Assembly (NCBI GenBank): GCA_964489215.1
Contig: CAZAYB010000155.1
Coordinates: forward strand, 1 to 7,541
Reading direction: 5' to 3'
DNA: 7,541 bases
From: CAZAYB01 sp964489215
GTDB lineage: Bacteria > Planctomycetota > Phycisphaerae > Sedimentisphaerales > Anaerohalosphaeraceae
The first letter of the stretch is position 1, and every line of letters starts with the position of its first letter. A program made the translations under genes and the position numbers. Positions 1 to 4,926 of the stretch are shown in pieces. The notes beneath the pieces were generated by a model. The model was not told where the DNA came from and ran no database searches. It saw only the letters and a program-made list of their open reading frames with translations.

Positions 1-74
1 ATGAGAAGTTGTTGGCAAATACGGCAGGTGTTGGACCTGTTGTAAACCGGCCTGAAAAGGCTGTAATAAGTTAT
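1..74 (+). other. 3' tail of an upstream plus-strand transcription unit, identity unknown
   Basis: This stretch precedes a strong plus-strand terminator, so it should be the end of an upstream transcript. I cannot identify a protein. Frame 1 closes at TAA 43-45 and frame 2 at TGA 53-55. Frame 3 is open but runs through the whole terminator and its T-tract to 128, so it is unlikely to be translated to its end. Two small hairpins are visible: CAGGT/ACCTG (25-29 with 35-39) and GCCT-GAAA-AGGC (50-61), the latter with a GNRA-type tetraloop. The tail could therefore be the end of an mRNA or of a structured RNA. Confidence 0.35.
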
Positions 75-126
75 GGGGTCAGCCCGAAATCACTGTTCGG
101 TTTTGGGTTGGCCCTGCTTTTTTTTT
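75..126 (+). terminator. Intrinsic terminator of the upstream unit
   Basis: A 14-bp stem pairs 76-89 with 101-114 without mismatches, counting three G-U wobbles, around an 11-nt loop (90-100). Nine T residues follow at 118-126. This is a textbook rho-independent terminator on the plus strand. It isolates xseA from upstream transcription and rules out any xseA start inside or upstream of the hairpin. Confidence 0.88.
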
Positions 127-173
127 AAATTTTATCGTTTTTATTTGCCATTGATTTGGTTTAGCTGTTTGTC

Positions 174-201
174 TTGCCTGAAAATCAAAGGCGTGTATAA
201 T
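174..201 (+). promoter_or_regulatory. Candidate sigma70-type promoter of xseA
   Basis: A -35 like TTGCCT (174-179; 4 of 6 to consensus) is followed after 16 bp by a perfect TATAAT (196-201). Transcription would begin around 207-209, which coincides with the preferred xseA ATG at 208. The mRNA may therefore be leaderless. No other promoter is visible between the upstream terminator and the gene. Confidence 0.6.
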
Positions 202-207
202 CAGGTT

Positions 208-1626
208 ATGGGAAGACAGAAGACATTTTTTTATACGGTAAGCCAACTTACATCGATTATACGTGGTGTGCTTGAATCGGGGCTTGACTCCAAGCTAACG
301 GTTGCAGGTGAAATCAGCGGTTTCAAGAAGCATACGAGCGGCCATTGTTATTTTTCTTTGAAAGATTCCAAGAGTTTAATTAACTGTGTAATGTGGTCGA
401 GTAAGTTTTCTTCTTTGAAATTTATGCCCGAGGACGGGATGGAAGTAAGTGTCAGAGGGCATGTTGATATTTATCCGCCTCAGGGTAAGTATCAGCTTTA
501 TGTGGACTCCATTTCACCGGCTGGTAAGGGTACAGTTCAGATCGAATTTGAAAAGCTTGTTACAAAACTGCGTGCTGAGGGTCTTTTTGAGGATAAATAC
601 AAGAAAGCTCTTCCGCGGTATCCGATGCGTATAGCGGTTATTACAAGCGAAAGCGGAGCTGCACTGCATGATATAACAGACAGTATATGGGGGCGATGGC
701 CTTGTGCCAGGATTTATTTTGCAAGTTCAGATGTTCAGGGTCCAATGGCAGGAAAAAAACTGGTATCTGCGATAGAAAAAGTAAATCAATTTGGTGAAAA
801 GAATAAAGTTGAAGTACTTGTTATCGGCAGAGGCGGGGGTTCTTTGGAAGATTTGCAGGCATTTAACGAGGAGTCGGTGGCAAGGGCAATATTCAATTCA
901 AGGATACCGGTTATAAGCGCGGTGGGTCACGAGATAGATACAACGATAGCGGATATGGTTGCAGATGCAAGAGCATCGACGCCTACGAAAGCAGGTGCTA
1001 TAGCTGTGCCGGATATCGGCGAGGTGAGAGACGGTATTGAGCATCTTGGGAAAAGGCTTTCATCGGTTAAAAACGCGATTTACAATAATTCGAGAAGACG
1101 ATTTGAGAGCAGTTCGGGTAGGTATGTCTTCAGGAATCCGAGGATGTTGATTAAAGACCGTATTCAAATTCTGGATGAAATTCAATGGTCCATGAAAAAG
1201 TCTCTTACAAAAACGTTTGCATCAAGTGACAGGAGTGTTCAGCTTTTTCATAACAAGCTAAGCCGATATGAACCTCACCGGGTTATATCTGTTAATGATA
1301 AAAAACTTGAGCAAGCCGGTGTGAGGATGAAAAGCTGTATCTCGGAGAAGCTAAATGTGCTTGATTCGAGGTCAGAAAGGCTATTAAACAGTATGGAGAA
1401 GGTTTTGGCGTGCAAGGCTGCGAGGTCTAAAACCTGCCTTGAATCTTTGGCGGGTAAATTTGAAGGGCTTGATCCTCGTAAGACACTGCAAAGGGGCTAT
1501 TCGATAACAAGGGTTAAGAACTCGGGTAAAATTTTGAGAAATGACGTTGAGGTTGAAGAGGGTCAGTTACTGGAGACTGAACTTGCTGACAGAAAATATA
1601 TTGAAAGTAAAGTGATTAAAAAGTAA
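208..1626 (+). CDS. xseA: Exodeoxyribonuclease VII large subunit
   Basis: This is the catalytic subunit of exonuclease VII, a cytoplasmic nuclease that degrades single-stranded DNA from both ends into oligonucleotides; its partner XseB is encoded just downstream. The 472 residues fit the family length. An N-terminal OB fold (about 8-105, opening YTVSQL) is followed by the catalytic domain with SESGAALHD (D155), GRGGGSLEDL (207-216) and VGHEIDTT (239-246; H241, D244). A coiled, charged region comes next, then the C-terminal motif LDPRKTLQRGYSI. I chose ATG 208 because family homology starts about 8 residues later and the longer open frame (from 73) begins inside a terminator. There is no good Shine-Dalgarno, only a weak AGG at 203-205, and the TATAAT lies 6 nt upstream, so leaderless translation is possible. 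GTG 193 is an unlikely alternative. Confidence 0.95.
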   Translation: MGRQKTFFYTVSQLTSIIRGVLESGLDSKLTVAGEISGFKKHTSGHCYFSLKDSKSLINCVMWSSKFSSLKFMPEDGMEVSVRGHVDIYPPQGKYQLYVDSISPAGKGTVQIEFEKLVTKLRAEGLFEDKYKKALPRYPMRIAVITSESGAALHDITDSIWGRWPCARIYFASSDVQGPMAGKKLVSAIEKVNQFGEKNKVEVLVIGRGGGSLEDLQAFNEESVARAIFNSRIPVISAVGHEIDTTIADMVADARASTPTKAGAIAVPDIGEVRDGIEHLGKRLSSVKNAIYNNSRRRFESSSGRYVFRNPRMLIKDRIQILDEIQWSMKKSLTKTFASSDRSVQLFHNKLSRYEPHRVISVNDKKLEQAGVRMKSCISEKLNVLDSRSERLLNSMEKVLACKAARSKTCLESLAGKFEGLDPRKTLQRGYSITRVKNSGKILRNDVEVEEGQLLETELADRKYIESKVIKK

Positions 1627-1683
1627 AATAGCGGGCTTTAAGGGGTTAATTGAGTTTCGTTTATTATTTTTGATTTGGTTCAG

Positions 1684-1767
1684 GCGAGCGTGGCGGAATT
1701 GGCAGACGCGCCAGGTTTAGGTCCTGGTGGCCTTAGGGCTGTGGAGGTTCGAGTCCTCTCGCTCGCA
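1684..1767 (+). tRNA. tRNA-Leu (anticodon UAG)
   Basis: This 84-nt class II tRNA has the acceptor stem GCGAGCG (1684-1690) pairing with CGCTCGC (1760-1766) and discriminator A1767. The anticodon stem CCAGG/CCTGG encloses the loop TTTAGGT, giving anticodon TAG at 1718-1720, which reads CUN leucine codons. A long variable arm (about 1728-1742) typical of tRNA-Leu precedes a T arm with TTCGAGT. CCA is not encoded, so it must be added by nucleotidyltransferase. A run of seven T residues starts at 1768. It sits between xseA and xseB on the same strand. I see no clear promoter of its own, so it may be processed from the xseA transcript. Confidence 0.96.
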
Positions 1768-1816
1768 TTTTTTTAAGGATATCCGCTTTTACCGTAGATA
1801 ATAAAAGGTAGATAAC

Positions 1817-2032
1817 ATGGCAAAGGAAGATAAAGAAAATTTGAGCTTTGAAGAGGCTCTTGAGCAGCTTGAAAAGATAGTTGATAAAATCGAAAATCCG
1901 CAAACTTCTCTTCAGGCTGGTATCGATCAATATGAAGAGGGTATGAATCTTATAAAACATTGCAGGGACATACTTAAGAAGGTCGAAAAGCGTATAGAAA
2001 AGCTCGACGATCAGTCTTCCAATAACGCTTAG
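1817..2032 (+). CDS. xseB: Exodeoxyribonuclease VII small subunit
   Basis: XseB is the small helical subunit that binds XseA in multiple copies to form active exonuclease VII. The 71 residues match the usual 70-80. The family pattern is clear: LSFEEALEQLEKIVDKIE near residue 9, then QYEEGMNLIKHCRDILKKVEKRIEKL, a two-helix hairpin with heptad-like leucines. An AAAAGG Shine-Dalgarno (1803-1808) lies 8 nt before ATG 1817. The gene stands 190 bp after xseA with tRNA-Leu between them, instead of overlapping or abutting xseA as in many genomes. The stop codon TAG (2030-2032) lies inside the first copy of an 11-bp direct repeat. Confidence 0.95.
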   Translation: MAKEDKENLSFEEALEQLEKIVDKIENPQTSLQAGIDQYEEGMNLIKHCRDILKKVEKRIEKLDDQSSNNA

Positions 2033-2065
2033 CAATTAACAGTTCGTAATTAATGCTTAGCAATT
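2027..2065. repeat. 11-bp direct repeat around the xseB stop
   Basis: GCTTAGCAATT occurs at 2027-2037 and again, perfectly, at 2055-2065, a period of 28 bp. The first copy includes the xseB stop codon. The spacer is AT-rich. This may be a short tandem duplication that extended the intergenic region, or a protein-binding pair; no function can be read from the sequence. Confidence 0.6.
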
Positions 2066-2110
2066 TGATGCTCATTTCGGCATTTATGTTCGAAAGTCAA
2101 ACGATATTTA

Positions 2111-2300
2111 AAGCTGTGACCCTGAGAAAGGAATGCGCCTTTCCCAGGGTCTGCGCCGGTTGATCCGGCTTGCGCAGCTATGACGGGAGGCTTATCTTAA
2201 CGGCATGATAAATATCATATGGGGTTTTGACTTCTGATATTAGGTCAGCCGGGATTAGTAAGCTTAAAATGCCCTTACCTTCACGATTCATTATCGTTTA
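2111..2300. ncRNA. Candidate structured RNA in a convergent intergenic gap
   Basis: The 368-bp gap 2033-2400 has no plausible gene, but its middle is rich in potential stems. Hairpin A pairs GACCCTG (2118-2124) and GAAAGG (2126-2131) with CCTTTC (2138-2143) and CAGGGTC (2145-2151): 13 bp with one A-C mismatch. Hairpin B directly abuts it: TGCGCCGG (2152-2159) with CCGG (2165-2168) and CGCA (2173-2176). Then AGGCTTA (2188-2194) can pair with TAAGCTT (2259-2265), enclosing GGC/GCC (2202-2204 with 2248-2250), the palindromic ATGATA-aa-TATCAT (2205-2218) and TGACTT/AGGTCA (2228-2233 with 2242-2247). ACGAT/ATCGT follows at about 2283-2297. I recognise no known riboswitch, ribozyme, tmRNA, SRP or RNase P signature. 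The strand and ends are undetermined, and no U-tract follows hairpin A or B. Confidence 0.4.
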
Positions 2301-2309
2301 CACTGTTAG

Positions 2310-2369
2310 GGTGTGTTTAGTGGAATGTTTAAAAGCTATTAAAGTTTTGTTAAAAGGTGTGTTAAGTGG
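2310..2369. repeat. Imperfect 14-bp direct repeat
   Basis: GGTGTGTTTAGTGG (2310-2323) and GGTGTGTTAAGTGG (2356-2369) match at 13 of 14 positions, 46 bp apart. The second copy lies in the loop of the AT-rich inverted repeat at 2338-2386. It may reflect a local duplication or a repeated binding site. Confidence 0.55.
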
Positions 2370-2386
2370 TGTCTTTTTACTTTAAT
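2338..2386. terminator. AT-rich inverted repeat between convergent units, possible weak terminator
   Basis: ATTAAAGT (2338-2345) is exactly inverted as ACTTTAAT (2379-2386). Inside it, AAAAG (2352-2356) can pair with CTTTT (2373-2377). The repeat lies 15 bp beyond the stop of the minus-strand response-regulator operon. It has little GC and no clean U-tract after the outer stem, so it is at best a weak terminator for that operon. Confidence 0.3.
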
Positions 2387-2400
2387 CCGATGTGGTTTTT

Positions 2401-2862
2401 TTATTTTGTGACGGAAGTGACTTTATGCATAACGGGTATTTTTACATTGTTAAGCGAGATAAAAGAGCCCAGCTGCTCTACACAGTTCATAAAATCGTTA
2501 TAGTTTGACGGTTTTACAATGTAAAAGCTGCATCCAGCTTCGTAACATTTTCTTATTTCTTGAGGGTCATCTGTAGTAGTGAGCATTATTATTGGAATTT
2601 TTCTAAGGTCCTTATCAGCCTTTACTCTTTTGAGTATTTCCAGGCCGTTGACTTTAGGCATTCTTATATCGAGGATTATCAGATAGGAATTGCCTGGCTT
2701 TAAACCGTTCTGGTCTTTTCCAAAAAGGAAATCGAGTATCTGCTGGCCGTCAACGAAATGAATAATTTCACTGTTTACACAACTTCTCCACAGATTTTTT
2801 TTAACCAGGACAAAATGTCCTTTATCGTCTTCTGCAACTAAGATTTTAAGCGGGTTTTTCAT
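2401..2862 (-). CDS. Single-domain response regulator, Rcp1-like (second of a tandem pair)
   Basis: This CheY-like receiver of 153 residues has no output domain, so it probably acts by protein contact in a phosphorelay. Acidic pocket E11-D12-D13, phospho-acceptor D65 in LDIRMP, T95 in MLTTTDD and K117 in VKP are all present with CheY spacing, so it should be phosphorylatable. The LDFLFG segment near 43-48 and the spacing resemble Rcp1-type receivers that serve phytochrome or other sensor kinases. A short tail (about 136-153) follows the receiver. The start at 2862 puts homology at residue 6; its Shine-Dalgarno is weak (AAAAGA). It lies 26 bp after the stop of its paralogue and is surely co-transcribed with it. 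No histidine kinase is in the window, so the signal is unknown. Confidence 0.9.
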   Translation of the reverse strand: MKNPLKILVAEDDKGHFVLVKKNLWRSCVNSEIIHFVDGQQILDFLFGKDQNGLKPGNSYLIILDIRMPKVNGLEILKRVKADKDLRKIPIIMLTTTDDPQEIRKCYEAGCSFYIVKPSNYNDFMNCVEQLGSFISLNNVKIPVMHKVTSVTK

Positions 2863-2888
2863 TAATCTTTTCGAAGTACAATTTTAAA

Positions 2889-3326
2889 TCAAGCCTGAGG
2901 GACCTCAATCAGAGATAAAAAAGCGCCCATTTTTTTAACCGCACTTGCAAACTGGTCGTACTGAATCGGCTTTACGACATAGGAGCTGCACCCGAGCTTG
3001 TGACACAGATCAATATCCTCAGGGTCATCAGTGGTGGTGAGCATAGTTACGGGCATAGGTTTCCAGTATTCGCTCTGTTTTATCCTTCTTAGAACTTCTA
3101 TACCATCAACACGGGGCATTCTTATATCCAGAAGCAGGATATATGTTTTTCCGGTGAGGTCAGATTTTTTTTCTTCAGCGCTTCCGAAAAGGAAATCGAG
3201 AGTTTCTCTTCCATCCTTAAAACGTATAATTTCGTTTGAAATACCAGCTCTTTTGAGATTTTTCTTAACCAGAGCAAAATGGCCTTCATCGTCTTCTGCA
3301 GTCAGAATAACAACATTTTGATTCAT
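2889..3326 (-). CDS. Single-domain response regulator, Rcp1-like (first of a tandem pair)
   Basis: This is a stand-alone receiver of 145 residues, closely related to the next gene. They share AEDD.GHF.LVKKNL, LDFLFG, LDIRMP, MLTTTDDP and GCS.Y.VKP. The phosphorylation site is D67, with acidic E11-D12-D13, T97 and K119 all intact. ATG 3326 is chosen because a strong AGGGGG lies 5 nt upstream and the receiver begins within a few residues. The open frame extends 17 codons further (to 3377), but that extension would add a non-homologous hydrophobic leader. The pair looks like a tandem duplication followed by divergence, mainly in the loop after LDFLFG and in the C-terminal tail. Function is inferred from the receiver family only; its kinase and target are unknown. 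Confidence 0.92.
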   Translation of the reverse strand: MNQNVVILTAEDDEGHFALVKKNLKRAGISNEIIRFKDGRETLDFLFGSAEEKKSDLTGKTYILLLDIRMPRVDGIEVLRRIKQSEYWKPMPVTMLTTTDDPEDIDLCHKLGCSSYVVKPIQYDQFASAVKKMGAFLSLIEVPQA

Positions 3327-3411
3327 GACTTCCCCCTGTAAATGAAGAATTAAGTATTTTAATAAGCGACATATCACTTTATGTATTAAACATTTATTAA
3401 ATTAAAGGGAC

Positions 3412-3439
3412 ATTTTAACAAAATAATCGTTTTAGTCAA
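3412..3439 (-). promoter_or_regulatory. Promoter of the response-regulator operon
   Basis: Read on the minus strand, TTGACT (3434-3439; 5 of 6) is followed after 16 bp by TAAAAT (3412-3417; 5 of 6). The predicted start near 3405 gives a leader of about 80 nt before ATG 3326. This is the best-matching promoter in the window. It lies just downstream of the esterase gene, so the receivers likely have their own transcript. Confidence 0.65.
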
Positions 3440-3456
3440 GTATATTCGCAAGTAAA

Positions 3457-3470
3457 ATCAGATATCTGAT
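3457..3470. repeat. Perfect 14-bp palindrome at the esterase stop codon
   Basis: ATCAGATATCTGAT at 3457-3470 is an exact palindrome spanning the last codons and stop (3458-3460, TGA on the minus strand) of the esterase gene. It has no loop, so it is a poor RNA hairpin and more like a DNA dyad. It may be coincidental, since it largely encodes the C-terminal Ser-Asp-Ile. Confidence 0.4.
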
Positions 3471-4414
3471 ATCCATTGAAAGACGGTATCTTCAAAATCA
3501 GGCAGTGTTTCGTGTCCAAAATCCGGATACAGCAGGATATTTTTTTTGCAATTTAGTTTATTGTAAGCGGCAAATTGGGTTGAGGGCGGGCAGACATCGT
3601 CTCTTAAGGAAACTCCCATTAGAATTTCAGCTTTGACCCACTTTGCCAGATGCTGAATATCGATATAACCAAGTTTTGTGAAAATCTGTTCCTCATTTTT
3701 GTGCAGGGGGTCAAATCTTCGGAAAAAATCAGTCAACTCTTCGTAGGCAGCGGTTCTGAAGTCGAGCTGCCATACCCTTTTATAATCGCTTAAAAAGGGA
3801 TATGCCGGTGCGGCTTTTTTTATTTTTGGCTCCAGAGCTGAACATGCAATTGTCAGTGCACCGCCCTGTGACCCTCCTTTTGCGCATACTTTGGCGGGGT
3901 CCACCTGGTCGAGGTCCATGACAATATTTGCAAGAATAACCGTATCGAGAAATATATTTCTGAAAGACAGGTCCTGGGGGTGCTGATCCAGTCCTCTAAT
4001 GATATGTCCTCTTAAGGGGTGATCGGGCCTGCCGTAAGTATCATCGCTTTTGCCGCTTTGTCCCCGGCAATCCATAGCAGCTACTACGAATCCCTGAGCG
4101 GCGTAGGAAAGAAGCGTTGTCCAGTCGGGAGCTTTTCCGGAATAGCCGTGAAACCACAAGACCGCGGGGCATTTATCTGCGTTTTTGGGGATTATAAGCT
4201 TACTGTAAATTCTGGCGTCTTTTGTGCCGGCAAAAAACAGATCAAAGCAATCGGCAAAAGAGCATTTAAATTGTGCGGGTTTTAACTGGATTTGATGGTC
4301 AAGGGAAAGGGCTTCTTCTGTGCTTTTTTTCCAGAAACTGTCAAAATCGCGGGGAACGGGGTTTATCCCCTGATATTGCTTTAATTCATCAAGGGGCATG
4401 TCAATAATAGGCAT
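3458..4414 (-). CDS. Acetyl-xylan esterase / cephalosporin-C deacetylase family hydrolase (CE7-type)
   Basis: This 318-residue alpha/beta-hydrolase has the length and signature of carbohydrate esterase family 7, whose members remove acetyl groups from xylo-oligosaccharides and other small acetylated substrates. It carries PRDFDSFW (21-28), FHGYSG (88-93, oxyanion region), the family RGQ (117-119), nucleophile S182 in GGSQGG, probable acid D272 in LRDDVCPPST and H301 in GHE. No signal peptide is seen, so it is cytoplasmic and would act on imported oligosaccharides; family members are usually hexameric. ATG 4414 has AAAGGA 7 nt upstream. It is read divergently from tatA and lies 131 bp before the receiver operon. 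The region after the histidine (HETLPDF) is less glycine-rich than I remember for typical members. The natural substrate cannot be told from the sequence. Confidence 0.9.
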   Translation of the reverse strand: MPIIDMPLDELKQYQGINPVPRDFDSFWKKSTEEALSLDHQIQLKPAQFKCSFADCFDLFFAGTKDARIYSKLIIPKNADKCPAVLWFHGYSGKAPDWTTLLSYAAQGFVVAAMDCRGQSGKSDDTYGRPDHPLRGHIIRGLDQHPQDLSFRNIFLDTVILANIVMDLDQVDPAKVCAKGGSQGGALTIACSALEPKIKKAAPAYPFLSDYKRVWQLDFRTAAYEELTDFFRRFDPLHKNEEQIFTKLGYIDIQHLAKWVKAEILMGVSLRDDVCPPSTQFAAYNKLNCKKNILLYPDFGHETLPDFEDTVFQWISDI

Positions 4415-4464
4415 TTATTTGTCCTTTGTGAAAAAACCCTGCTTTTTTTATACTGGCTGTGTTG

Positions 4465-4492
4465 ATTTTATCTTAAAAAATGAGAAATTCAA
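4465..4492 (-). promoter_or_regulatory. Candidate promoter of the esterase gene
   Basis: On the minus strand TTGAAT (4487-4492; 4 of 6) is followed after 16 bp by TAAAAT (4465-4470; 5 of 6). The predicted start is near 4458, leaving a leader of about 44 nt. A second -10-like TATAAA nearer the gene is a possible alternative. Confidence 0.45.
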
Positions 4493-4515
4493 GCTTATTA
4501 GGGCCGTATTATTTC

Positions 4516-4544
4516 TTGCTATGACAAAGCCCGGCGGTTATAAT
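4516..4544 (+). promoter_or_regulatory. Candidate promoter of tatA
   Basis: TTGCTA (4516-4521; 4 of 6) is separated by 17 bp from a perfect TATAAT (4539-4544). Transcription should start near 4551, giving a leader of about 37 nt with a GGGAG Shine-Dalgarno. The -35 begins TTGC, as at the candidate xseA promoter. Confidence 0.6.
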
Positions 4545-4587
4545 GTATATTTAGCAGAATTAAATGAACACTTTCGGGAGTTATCTG

Positions 4588-4809
4588 ATGTCAGAAGTTT
4601 TTTATAGTCTTATAGCATTTTGGACACCTGGCCCATTTGAGATTATAGCGATTTTGGTAGTTGCAATATTGCTTTTCGGCAGGCGTCTTCCGGAGATCGC
4701 AAGGAGTATGGGCAAGAGCCTTACTGAGTTCAAAAAAGGTATGCAGGATACTAAGGACGAAATTGAGAAGTCCGTCAACGAGGACGAAACAGGCGATAAT
4801 CAGCTTTAA
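4588..4809 (+). CDS. tatA: Twin-arginine translocase subunit TatA/TatE
   Basis: TatA is a small membrane protein that assembles with TatC to move folded proteins bearing RR signal peptides across the cytoplasmic membrane. The 73 residues show the family plan: a short exported N-terminus, transmembrane helix (about 17-30) beginning FEIIAILVV, the hinge FGRRLPE (30-36), an amphipathic helix (about 34-52: IARSMGKSLTEFKKGM) and a charged acidic tail. ATG 4588 is chosen because GGGAG lies 7 nt upstream and the polar cap sits correctly before the helix. An upstream in-frame ATG (4564) lacks such a site and would add eight residues. It stands alone, facing tatC tail to tail. No separate TatB is seen, so this protein may serve both roles or other paralogues lie elsewhere. 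Confidence 0.95.
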   Translation: MSEVFYSLIAFWTPGPFEIIAILVVAILLFGRRLPEIARSMGKSLTEFKKGMQDTKDEIEKSVNEDETGDNQL

Positions 4810-4842
4810 GCCGATATATTTCAGGTTTTTCTTTGAGAGTTT

Positions 4843-4888
4843 GTTTGTCGGGCGACAACAGATATCAGGGTGTTGCGGCCGAGCAAAC
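4843..4888. terminator. Long imperfect hairpin between convergent tatA and tatC
   Basis: The 18-nt arms 4843-4860 and 4871-4888 can pair as GTTTGTCGG with CCGAGCAAAC (one bulged G), then CG with CG and CAACA with TGTTG, around the 10-nt loop 4861-4870. That gives about 16 pairs with small bulges. Its place between two convergent genes suggests a shared 3'-end structure. Neither side has a proper U-tract, so intrinsic termination is uncertain. It could instead protect the 3' ends of both transcripts. Confidence 0.4.
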
Positions 4889-4926
4889 ATTTATCCGGGC
4901 GGGTAATGATTTAAAGATACGGCAGT

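Noticed and set aside
3..128. Open frame 3 running from the window edge to a stop at 126-128
   Set aside because: Its last third is the terminator stem and T-tract; a transcript ending in that tract would not carry the stop, so this is unlikely to be the real end of an upstream gene.
1733..2035. 100-residue minus-strand open frame opposite xseB and part of tRNA-Leu
   Set aside because: It overlaps a certain tRNA and a certain xseB in antisense and has the Leu/Phe/Ile-rich composition expected of a shadow of a charged helical protein.
2078..2162. Short plus-strand reading frame from an ATG through hairpin A to TGA 2160-2162
   Set aside because: Its coding sequence is mostly the two arms of the hairpin; there is no ribosome binding site and nothing resembling a protein family.
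2111..2190. Known riboswitch (TPP-like CTGAGA, or c-di-GMP-like GCGCAAGCC on the minus strand)
   Set aside because: Only isolated short words match. The rest of each consensus is missing, and the position after the ends of both flanking genes does not fit a leader.
3031..3321. Plus-strand open frame opposite the first receiver gene
   Set aside because: Antisense shadow of a gene with intact receiver motifs and a strong ribosome binding site.
4591..4890. Minus-strand 99-residue frame and a plus-strand frame at 4661-4906 over tatA
   Set aside because: Both overlap the clearly conserved tatA in other frames and show no motif or start signal.
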